NCBI GenBank assembly: GCA_947172415.1
Contig: OX359199.1
Span: forward strand, 1,452,001 to 1,516,000
Source: Chondrosia reniformis
Lineage: Eukaryota; Porifera; Demospongiae; Chondrillida; Chondrillidae
Reading direction: 5' to 3'
Length of the DNA: 64,000 bases
Part shown: piece by piece, positions 11,803 to 23,800 of the stretch
How positions within the stretch are numbered: position 1 is the first letter of the stretch
Layout of the letters: the number at the start of each line of letters is the position of its first letter
Notes under the pieces: generated by a model
What the model was told of the DNA's origin: nothing
Database searches by the model: none
Seen by the model: only the letters and a program-made list of their open reading frames with translations
Translations under genes and position numbers: made by a program

Positions 11803-14800
11803 ATGGCATCAGAAAAACTTGACATTCGTTGTCCTTGTGTGACAGAGAAGGACTGGAGGTGTAGTCCTCAGTGCAAACACAGTAAGTGAATGTGTTCTCA
11901 GTACATTTCAGTTCGGTTGAGGAACATCTTGGTCTTCCAACCTTTAAGAGCTGTTATTATACATTTATATTATTACTGGTTAGGTCAAAGTTAATCTTTT
12001 TCTATAAGTAAGGGAGTTATGTGGAGATATGTTGCTGCTTAGAACACATTGACTGACTCCATCTCGTGTATCATGTGTGTTTTCATGTAGTCTCCTATGG
12101 ATGTGCTGATTATTTTTAATTTGTTAATAAAGTTATTGTCAGTGGTTCAGTTTTGCCGTTCTTCCATCGGATTCCATCTCAAATGATACATAAGTAATAC
12201 TTCAATTCAATTCTTGATTCTTAAATTTATTCCAAATAACATGATATTTAGTCATATCATCCTCTACAAAAGGGACAGTTGTCAATATCACCCAGCACTA
12301 CTCTTAATGTGGCTCTGAATATAATAATATCATCTGCATTACAAGCCAACTCCTGAAGTGCTATATAGGAAATATAACATTGTGGTACTTAGATTGAATT
12401 TTGTGCAATGAGGAGTTACAAACCTACTGACTATGGAACCAGCATGATTAACTACATCTATTAATTTAAGCTATAAAGCAGGAAACCGTTCCACACACTT
12501 AAGATGAGAAACTTTTCTGCCAATTTGGCAGTTAAATGACATTCTACGTCAATGTATGTATAATCTACATTCAATATGGATTTTCCATTGTTTTACAGTT
12601 TTGCAGCACTTTCATTGCAAAGAAAAGATTCTAAGTGAAGATGAATGTAAAGATATAGGGTCAACTGGTGATGATTGGGAATGGAAACTTGTGTCCCATC
12701 TATCTGCCAAGTCACTTGGATACACCCAAGAAGTGGTCAAATTCCTTGAGGAAGCAAACTTTGCCAGTTGTTACTTGAAACGGTTGAAGAGTAAGCTAAT
12801 CTATAGCTAGATAGTGTCAGATAGTAGGATACAAGGTTCCTGCAAGTGTACATGTGTATATGTATATTTATAGTAAATGTGATTGGCTCTATATCTTGCT
12901 TTAATGAGTAAAATCTGAGATATTTTATGCTATTTAACTGGGATTGAAATCATCATGTGTAATGCATGCTTACATTATACAAAAAATAAAGCAGTATATC
13001 ACTTTTCCTATACATCCATGTTTGTTGTATGGGATGATCACTATGCAAGCCGTTTAAGCAATTTAAGCATCATCATTCACTTAACTGAAACACTTCTTAG
13101 TATAATTCATCTGTTTCATCTAAAATGAGAACTAGTGTACAGGGCCATAGCCATCGATTTTGAAGTGGTCAGGTTAGATAAGAAGGTTTGATGTTAAAAG
13201 TCCCCCGCCCCCCTTCCCAAACCATATCACCATTAATTACAAAAGCTGTTTAAATGTCAGCAGAGTTGTCTAGTGACAAAAATAATACAAAGAAAGTACG
13301 TATTTCATTAAAAATTAAAGGTGGCAAATGTTCTTTTTCTGACTTCGTTCTTTGTTATGTATTCATTTGCAATAGCCTTTATATCAAGTCTGTCACACAT
13401 GTCCTGGTGGTAATGTAGAATCATTAGATGGTTTAGCCTTGATTGCAACATTGTGCTCCTCAGGTATGACTTGAATTGGCGGAGGGCACTAAACGATCTT
13501 TCAGGTGTTGCATTTGTGCCTGGCAGTATCAACAATAACTGAAACAACCGGCAGACTGTTTTCAGCAGCATTCGTTGGGTGGTGGATAGGGTCAACAATG
13601 CAGTCTTGATGCTATCAACTGATGGTGTCACATCTCCTATATACAGCTGATCGATACAGCTGATGAAGGGTAGACAGCTCTGCTACCAATTCTTCCTTGT
13701 TGAAGTCACGTAGAAAAATGTGTACACCTGATCCAGCTCATCCTTGAGACACTGCCCTTCACATGCCTTGAATAGAAGCTGCTCCACGGTAGAGTAGGTC
13801 TTGAAACCTCTCTGGTCAAATCTGCTTCAAATCAAGAGCCTCAAAATACACCCAGCGATATTCATCTTTCAAGGACACTGCAAACTCAGATGGAGCACTG
13901 CCTTGCTCAAATCGTTTTGTTACCTTTCGTCTCCTTGCTGGTTCTGGTTTGTCCACATCCAACTGTTCCCTTGTCTTCTCAAGCTTCTGCCAGAACAAGT
14001 CAAAGTTGCCACTTGTTCGCAAGCTTTCAAGAGTCTTAACTGTAAGCATTGCTACCCCATGGCCTTCAATGCTAGAGAGCTGAGGTTGCTGCAAGGTCTG
14101 ACTTAGCTTGTCAGTGTGACTTAGAATTATTTCAAAGAGGACAAGGCGGAACAGAAACTTGAAAGACTGCATCTGACTTTCCATTCCATGAATCCTTGCC
14201 TTCATCTCGCTGTTAGATGTTGCATGCAGTGCCATCTCCCGAAGCAGCTTGATGTTGTCGTAATTCATGATTATGCTGGCAAGAGACTCGGCACAGACAG
14301 TCCACTTTCAAGGTTTAGAGCATGCCCATAACAATGCATGTGTGAACACAGCTCTGGACTCCAATTCTGCAATCTTTGTTGCTACACCTGCCTTCGCTTC
14401 GGCCATAGTGCTGCACCCATCGTAGCACTGCCCGCGGAGCTTTGCCAGAGGAATCTGGAACCGCAGAAAGGCATCCTTCATGACATACACAATGTTCTGT
14501 GCATCAGTGACAGAAAGGCAGTACAATCCCAGGAACTCTTCAGATACTATAAAATCCTCAGTGATCCACCTCACAACTAGGGTCAGCTGCTCCTTGTTGG
14601 ACTTATCGGTGGTCTCATCAACCATTACAGCAAGGAATAGTGAGCTGTGAATATTCGCTAGGATTCTTCTCAGCACACTGTGAGCCATCAGTTCCAGCAT
14701 TTCGTTCTGGTTCTCAGGAGCAGTCGCATGTGGAACATGTCTACAAATTTCCGATTTTTGTAAACGTTATATTAGCGCCTACAGATAGTATCACATTCCA

Positions 14801-17800
14801 GGCAGAAGTGTCTCTAGCATGTGACCTGCGCGTGAAGTGGAGCAACAGCCACTGAAACGTCACGAGGCATCACTACTCGTTATCGATGTTAAATTATCAA
14901 TTGTGAAAACTTATGATAGTATAGCGGAGGAAGGCCAATAAAGGCCTTCGTGACCGAAACGTTCTATTTTTCTTTTGATTATACTACGCTAATAATCAAA
15001 AGAAGAATAGAACGTTTTTCTTTTGATTATACTACGTTATTAATCAAAAGAAGAATAGAACGTTTCGGTCACGTATAAGCCTTAATTCCTCAGCTATTAT
15101 TAACGTCGTATAATAGCTGAGGAAGTAAGGCCTATACGTGACCGAAACGTTCTATTTTCTTTTGATTATACTTCGTTAATTGTTCATACATTCTCGCCAT
15201 TGATAATTACATAGATATTAGTAGACATGCAATATGCTTACTGTTTTCACTTACCTCTTACGACAACAAAAAACTTCGATCAAGGGGCGCTACCGAGAAG
15301 CCATACTTGACATATCAACTTCGGAAGTCTAATGTTTGTATAACGTGTTACCAAATATTTGGGTGCATATGCAACGTCATAGACGTCATTGTATGACGGC
15401 TTGGCAATACTACCAGTATTAGGCTGACTGTCACGTGACAATACCATTACTCGAAGGAGAAGAGACAAATGGAAAACGAACCGATTATTAGACAGTGGAG
15501 AATTGTATATCTAACCATTTTTTGACATCAATCTCTTCAGTAAGTAACAGCCTAAAAGTTGTATGTATACTCCTGGAATATTCCCTTGTTTAACTGAGAT
15601 ATGAAGTACTAGAGGCGCCTGATAAAGGTACGAAAACACGTTTTCAATTATAATTCAAAAACTAAAGGGAATTTAAAAGGAGTATACATACAATCGTTAG
15701 ATATCATTATCCTTCATAGATTGGTGTCACCATTTATTCTATTTTCGTATTTTCCACTGTCTGGTAAAACGTTTTTGCCGATTTGGCACCTATCACTTAC
15801 GGCCGCTTCTCTTCTCCTTTAAGCCTGCAATCGTGACGCTGTTGTAGCCAAAATATTAAGAAAGAATAGCGCTTAAATTCTATATAATTTGTTTAACGAT
15901 ACGATGTTTCTAAAGTAAAATAGAATAAATTAAAAAAGAGTCTTAGTTAGTGAGTTTTTTTGAAAATTTGCGGAAGTGTTGACATGTTCCACTAGCGGTG
16001 TGTTTATGAGCGCTCTTATCTAGCCACTGGAGTACTTCAGGCTTGTCTTCAGCCCTCAAGCGAAGCAGCTGGATTAGGTTAGCTGATGCATCACTGCCAT
16101 CACCTCGCAGTGCTAATCCTTGCCTAGCAAGAAAGCGGACGCTGGATAAAATCAATCGCAGCATGTCCCTTGCATTCGTCTTCTGAAGCCTATGAGCTTG
16201 ACTCAGTAGCTCTCTAACATCCTTTGTGGTCTTTGGTAGGATCACAACAACCTCGACTGCTTCACCATGAGCTTTGGACTGGAGGTGCTTCTTGAAGCTA
16301 GCTGTGGCATCCTTCCAATTGGAGAACCCCTTTGTTGTCTGAGCAGATAATGATTGATGATCAATACATCTATTTTGAACCCCACAAATTTTATGCAAAT
16401 CACACAACTTAGCTACTTACATATACTAAGTTCAACTTAGTTTATGTAAGTATATCCGATAATGTACATAGTAAATACTTATTATACTTACGAATGCATT
16501 GGAAATGTTGTTGCTGAACTTCAGCTTGTTCAACTTCAAAGCTGTCACATATGTGGCAAAATACAACATCTTGCCCTTCATCATAATGGAGGAATGGCCA
16601 GGTAGTGAACCACTGGCTTTGTGCAGAGCACAGCACAGGTTTGGTCTTGCCAAAAGATCGCTTGGGGAACTCAAAGTCCTTAGGATGGTGAGGCTTGTTC
16701 GGAAGATTCGGAACAGACGCTTGCAAACCATGTCTTGCAGCTGCCATCACGATCATGCACGTATACATACGTATATTATATAATATAACATATATAACAA
16801 CATATGACGTAGCATGCAGCAATGGCTCCGTTGTGTTTTGAGTCAGTCAAGTCAGTCAACGTGTGGTACCTTGCCGACGGTCCGTGGCAACAATAGCCGC
16901 GCCTATAACCGTGTAAGTGTCTGTCAGGTTAAAAAGATTGCTGAGTAGCTAAAAAGTGGTCCGGTTGAAACCGGACCAACCGGACCAGCGGCTACGGCCC
17001 TGGTGTATAGTTGAGAGAATCCATATCTTTAATAGAAATAAGTGGCTCTTAATACAAAAATATTATCTGCCTTGCAAGCCAACTGCTGAAGTGCTAGGAA
17101 ATATAACATTTGTGGCACTTAGATTGAACTTTGTGCAATGAGGAGTTACAAACCTACTGACTATGGAACCAGCATGATTAACTACATCTATTAATTTAAG
17201 CTACAAAGCAGGAAACCGTTCCACACACTTAAGATGAGAAACTTTTCTGCCAATTTGGCAGTTAAATGACATTCTGAGTCAATGTACTTAGGATAATCTA
17301 CAGTCAATATGGATTTTCCATTGTTTTACAGTTTTGCAGCACTTTCATATCAAAGAAAAGATTCTAAGTGAAGATGAGTGTAAAGATATAGGATCAGCTG
17401 GTTGGGATTGGGAATGGAAACTTGTGTCCCATCTATCTGCCAAGTCACTTGGATACACCCAAGAAGTGGTCAAATTCCTTGAGGAAGCAAACTTTGAAAG
17501 TTATCACTTGGAACGGTTGAAGAGTAAGCTAATCTAGATAGTGTCTGATAGTAGGATACAAGGTTCCAGCAAGTGTACATGTGTTGTTGTAGTTATACTA
17601 AATGTGATTGGCTCTATATCTTGCTTTAATGAGTAAAACCTATGCTATTTTACTTGGATTGAAATCATCATGTATTATGCACACCTACAAAATAAAGCAT
17701 GATACCACTTTTCCCAATAATCTGTGTTTGTTGCCCTTTTGGGATAATCACTATGCAAGCTCTTGAAACATGCATCATCATTCACTTAACTGAAACACTT

Positions 17801-20800
17801 TTTAATCTGTTTCATCTGAAATGAGAACTAGTGTACAGTTGAGAGAATCCATGTCTTTAATAGAAATAAGTAACTCCTAATGCAATAATATTATTATCTG
17901 CATTACAAGGCAACTGCTGAAGTGCTAGGAAATGTAACATTGTGGTACTTAGATTGAACCTACTGACTATGGAACCAGAATCTAAACTAGAAAGCAGGAA
18001 ACTGCTCCACACTCTGAAGATGAGATAATATTGTGCCAATTTACAGTTAAATGTCAATGTATGTATAATCTACAGTCTATATGGATTTTCCATTGTTTTA
18101 CAGTTTTGCAGCACTGTCATCATAAAGAAAAGATTCTCAGTGAAGATGAGTGTAAAGATATAGGATCAGCTGGCCAGGATTGGAAATTGAAACTTGTGTC
18201 CCATCTATCTGCCAAGTCACTTGGATACACCCAAGAAGTGGTCAAATTCCTTGAGGAAGCAAACTTTGACAGTTATTGCTTGCGGCCATTGAAGAGTAAG
18301 CTAATCTAGATAGTGTCAGATAGTAGGATACAAGGTTCCAGCAAGTGTACATGTGTTTTTGTAGTTATGCTAAATGTGATTAGTTCTGTATCTTGCTTTA
18401 ATGAGTAAAAACCTGAGATATTTTATGCTATTTTACTTGGATTGAAATCATCATGTGTAATGCACGCATATACAAAATAGAGTATGATACCACTTTGCAT
18501 ACATATATACATTATACAAAAAGTATTATATCACTTTTCCCATACGTGTTTGTTGCCGTTTTGCATAGGATAGTCACTATGCAAACCATTGTGATAATCC
18601 ATGTAGATACGTATATATGTATGAACATATCTAAAGTATCTTAGTACGTATCTGAGTAATCCACTAATCAGTCATTATAGGGGTCTGTAATGTCCAGTTT
18701 AATTTTATAGAAGCAGAAGTGGCCTGTTTAGTTTGAGTAGTAGATAATTGTACTCTACATTGACTTTATATACAAATATATGACTGTCACAATAAATACT
18801 CTTTTAAGCTTTAAAAGAGGTGTGAATTGTGTAATTAATGTACATATATACTATAGATTGTAATTGTGGAGGCAAACTATAAAAGCTAAACACACTTGAC
18901 ACTTTGTACTTTCTATACATTTTATTATACAGTAGAACGTCGATTATCCATATGTCACTTAACCGAATACTTCGATTAACCGAATGCCACTCCTGGAGTC
19001 CACGCCCACTTACAGTATGCGTCAAAAAAAGGTAACGGTGAAACGAAAAAGGTAAACCAATAACGACACGAGTATATAGGTTTAATTGGGAAACGAAAAT
19101 TGGAAAACGTCAGGAATTTATCTGTAAACGATAAGCGTCAAACGTCAACCCAAACAACGTAAGGGAAAACGACAAAGCTAACCGATAACTACAAGATTGG
19201 TTAATTAGAAGAACAAATAACGATAGAATAAATGACAAATGCTTAAAAATTTGATGATTACTTTGCCAAGTTGTAACCCTCATATGTACCTAATACAGTT
19301 ATATTGTGTTCATTTTTATAATTTATGTTTGCAAACATGTACGTATTTTCAATGCTGTTAGAGTCAAAACTTCAATTATCCAAACAATCGATTATCCGAA
19401 CACCCTTCGGTCCCGATGTGTTCAGATAATTGACTTCCTACTGTGTATAAATATTACATTGCTGATTAAATTTTCTCTAAATGTTGTTCTTCTAGCAACT
19501 TATTTTTAGTGTCAAGTCAAGTGTATATTTTGTAAAATGAATCATAAGTGAAAGTCTGCAAAAGTCCTCTCTATTCTGTAAACGGATGTACATAATGTCA
19601 TTAGGCATCATTGGATGTTCATCATTACTGTATTATGTATATCAAATTAAGGCTATTGCATAAGAGGAAGAATAATAGTAGATAGCCCTTTTGTACTTAA
19701 CATCAAAATTTTCTTACATGTAACTTTCATTGTTACATCATCTAAAATCAACGCCATCTACTGTTTACTTGTCCAGGATTACGTGTATCGTCTCCATGAA
19801 GCACTATGTTTGATCAATTGTTTTGCATAATATTTTAAGGATGTTTTCTATGAAATGTGATAACACTATACATATAAGTAAACTTACTTAGTTAAACTAA
19901 TGTCTCTCCACTAATGTATGTGTCAGTGTGTTTCATGTTATTTTGTAAAGTCACTTCAGTTTGAGTATAAAGGTATGTGCACCTGTTAATGATTTATTCA
20001 AGGTTACATTGACTCTGTCTTCTTTTGATCTGTGTCAGTAAAATGTTTGCTCTTTCAACAGTTTTGCATCATTTTTGTCATGAAGACAAAGCCCTAAGTG
20101 AAGAGGAGTGTAAAGATATAGCTTTAGCTAGAAAAGATTGGGAAAGGAAGCTTGTATCTCATTTGTCTGTCAAACCAATTGAAAATATCCAAGAAACAGT
20201 CCAGTTCCTTGAGAGGGAGTGGTTTGGCAGTGATTACTTACAGTGTTTGAAGAGTAAGTTACTCTGAGTATACATATTCTTATGTAATTGTGATCTTACT
20301 GTTGTGAAACAGTTTCAAGTTTTAGTGTTTGACAATTGACATGATGTTATTTTATTAGCAAAATATAAAGTCCAATTAAATAGCCATTTTACATGGATTA
20401 TTTGCTGATTTGTGTAGAACGTGTTTTGATATCATAGAGATTAAGCATTTCTAATTGATTGAATGTTAAAATATTCATACAGTTTGTTTCAATTTCAAAC
20501 TAAATTATAATCTAATTGTGTGGATAAACTTTCACCCATTAAACCGTCTTAATATCGACTTCTACGTATATTATAGGGATTCTTCATATTTGCATATTTA
20601 CGTACAACCATTAATAAGCTGTTCAACTTGCCAATGTACGGTACGTCAGATTTTGTAAAGTTTCTTGTGACATGTACCGTATGTAATGTATGTATTGTAT
20701 GTATTGTATGTATTGTATTTGAACTATATTCTGTCTAGTTTCTCCCTGTATATACTGTATATAGCATTCAAATCACTATATGAAGAGAGATTGCTCACAG

Positions 20801-23800
20801 AAGATGAAGTAAGAAAGTACGGAGATGAAGGTTTTATTAATGTTTCCAACAAGTCAGTCTCAGATATGGAGAGGATTGAAGAGTTGTTAAGGAGACACCA
20901 AAAGAATAGTAAAGAAGTATCAAAGCTAAAAGGTTTAACATTCATATACAACAATACTGTGTTGTTGTTTCTACATAAAGTATCAACTGATCAAATGCAC
21001 TTCTCAAGCTTTAAAAGATATACGTAAGCTTTTCCCACTGAGTACATTGTTTTTAATTAAATGATATTTTGTTTACTCTGGAAACAATACAAAGTGTGTA
21101 CCATTATAGAAAGGATTTTAAACTAGACTTCATGTGTTTAAGATACATAGTAAATAGCAGATAAGGTCAGTCAGCATAAGTATATATTGATAATACCGTA
21201 CTAGTGACTACTGTAATATTTAAAATTGTTCTACGGGCCAAAAGCATGTACGTATTGACACAACTGAAATTGGGAATAGCAATACATTTCAGATACATGT
21301 ACATTTATTTCAGATATAATCTGTACGTAGTTCATACTAATTTGTTGCATATGGAAATAAAAGAATCTCAAAAGTATAATTATAATTATACCCTGTTGCC
21401 GGGGCAACCGCCGGGATATAACAGTATTTAAGAAGCTATATACTGCCCTCGGATTCTTAAATTCTGTTTAAGAAGCTATATACTGCCCTTGGATTCTTAA
21501 ATTCTGTTTAAGAAGCTATATACTGCCCTCGGATTCTTAAAGTCCCGCCAAAATAACGATAAGAAGCTTCGGAATATATATCACTTATACCACGGCGCTT
21601 CGGTGTATATGGGTTTATATACGTACTCGCCCTCGGGCGCTATGCGCCCTCGTGACTCGTACATATAAAACCCATATTCACCTCAGCGCCGTGGTATAAC
21701 TAATACGTTTATACAGTATATGTGTGATGTAAAATGCTAAATCTCTCAGTATATTGATTTAACACAGAGTACATGCAACTTGAGTGGAGTTCAGCAAAGT
21801 TCAATTTTATTGGTACTAACCACAACTGTTCTCTTTATCAGTGCTGCTGTATTGTCAACACAAAGCAAAGGTCTTGGATGAGGATGAGTGCAAATATGTA
21901 GTCTCAGATAGATGGAAATGGGAATGGAGACAGAGGCTAGTCTTATGTCTGTGGGTTAAGCCATTAGAGGATATCAAAAAGGTGATTCAGTATCTTAAGG
22001 CGTACTTTGACAGGAGATCCTTACAAGCATTACAAGGTGAGTCAGTCTGTTAGCTGGAGTAACCTGTGTGTAACACTGTCAACCTTACATGTTCAGTTCA
22101 GCTGCCACACTTGAGCTAAATTGTATATACTTTACCTGTGTCTATTCATAACCTTTTGTATTAATTTAGCAAATTGTTATTATGAATGTGTTTACAATCA
22201 CTTAGATCTCAATTGATTATTATTTGATGCTCAATTATTATGAAATTTCTATTACATGTACAACATTGATACAGTTCTGTCCAAAGTGTTACATCAAAGT
22301 AAAGATTTACAGCTGTCAGGAGCTCTTGTTAATCTGACTAGTAAAGGATACCTGAACAGATTACAAATTCTACAGAAGCTACCGGCTCACCTATGTTGTA
22401 AGTATACAAGTGATGTATGATTACTGAATGTGTAAAGGTAATGTTTGAATATTTCTTCATACAGTCTCTTTGGTGGTTGCAGAGATTGTTTGCTTTAATA
22501 ATTTCGAAATTATACTGTACCATGATATCCATGGAGAAAGTGTATTGTTGCAGAAATTGAAAGGTTAGGAAAGTGTTATCCACTGAACCTCTATAATGTT
22601 GAAGTAATCTTTACATGGTCCTTCCATTAGTTGTAATTGGAGAAGTTGAGAAATTTACAGAAAATACTACAGCAAGAGGACACTTTACTGACAGAATTGA
22701 AAACTACCACTACGGATATCTTTTTGAATCTATTTCAGACTGTGTAGCAAGGGCATACCATGATATATTTGGTGAACCCTCTGAGTTAGGGGAGAAGTTA
22801 GGAGGTTAGTACAAGAGAGTATCCACAAAGAGTAAGTCAATATTCTATTAAATATATTTCAATGTGTGCATTTTCTTAGTCATATGTGACCGTCCATGTG
22901 AAAAAGTATACACTTTTTTGTATCATTCAATAGAATTTTCATAGTGTTAATGAATACCATATAATGAAAAGTGTCATATTTGTTACAAATTTTAAGTTAT
23001 TTTGAATTGGACTATTTAATTATATGGAGTTGTATGACTAAACTGTTGATGTACAAGAAGACCAAACTAAGTTTAAGCTCAATTTCTCGTTTTTATGCTG
23101 TAATTCGTACATTTGGTTATATACATACGTACGTATATACCATTGTTCTTAGCCATGCGAAAAGGTATACACTTTTAGTTTTCCAATAGAAAATGTGTTC
23201 TTGGTATCATTTAATAGAATTTCTGTGAATACCACAATCAAAAGTATCATATTCATTAATGAACCATTTGCTATTGCGTAAACAAGAAATCGAGCATTAA
23301 AGTTTTAAATTTGTTCCATTTTCTTAAAATGGCATACATTTGGTTATATCCATTGTTTCCTATACGATAAAAAATGGCGTTCTTCTGTTAAGTAAAATTG
23401 ATAAAATTGCAAGAATATGTACGTACCTTTTAGCATGGTCGGTCACATATGATGAACAAGCATTATAGATAAGTTATAATATCTTAATTCTGTATCATTG
23501 GATCCTGTGTATACCAGGTCACCATTAGGATCTAGTTTATCTGACTGTATTAGATGGTTGATCATCTTATTGGAGTTTAAGTTAAGTGTATATGATGAAT
23601 GGTGTTTAAGTGTATATAATGGAGTATGAATTTTCACAACTCAACTGAAGTATTAGTTTAAGCTAGTGATCATCCTAGAGAGGCGATATGGTTGTTGCAA
23701 TCTTCACTTAATATAGGATTATCTGTCATAGTCACATTTTCTCTAATAACCCTCTATGTTGTTATGATTTCATATGATTAAAATCTCAAGAGCAGTTACA

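Larger units (their letters stand above)
13308..16822 (-). pseudogene. hAT transposase, ZMYM1-like, broken
   Basis: Minus-strand pieces in N-to-C order: 16822-16442, with a TTF/zinc-finger-like segment (WFTTWPFLHYD, CHICDSF); 16407-15943; 14700-14308, with MVDETTDKSNKEQ and GQCYDGCSTM of the DUF4371/RNase H-like core; 14268-13816; and 13631-13308, the hAT C-terminal dimerisation region with TPERSFSALR. The pieces are in different frames. A frame shift falls near 14330, in the usual CYGHALNL segment, and foreign inverted repeats split the gene at about 14730-15940. It should not make an active enzyme. The two 16.4-16.8 kb frames overlap, and the upstream one holds the conserved residues. Confidence 0.82.
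13140..17002. mobile_element. hAT transposon (ZMYM1/DUF4371 type) in gene 1 intron 2
   Basis: The ends are inverted: CAGGGCCATAGCC at 13140 and, on the other strand, CAGGGCCGTAGCC ending at 17002. An 8-bp flank GTGTATAG follows the right end (17003-17010), and GTGTACAG sits at the left end, merged with the terminal CAG. The paralogous intron near 17831 reads GTGTACAGTTGAGAG without the element, giving the empty site. A CAG-type terminus and an 8-bp duplication are hAT hallmarks. Confidence 0.88.
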
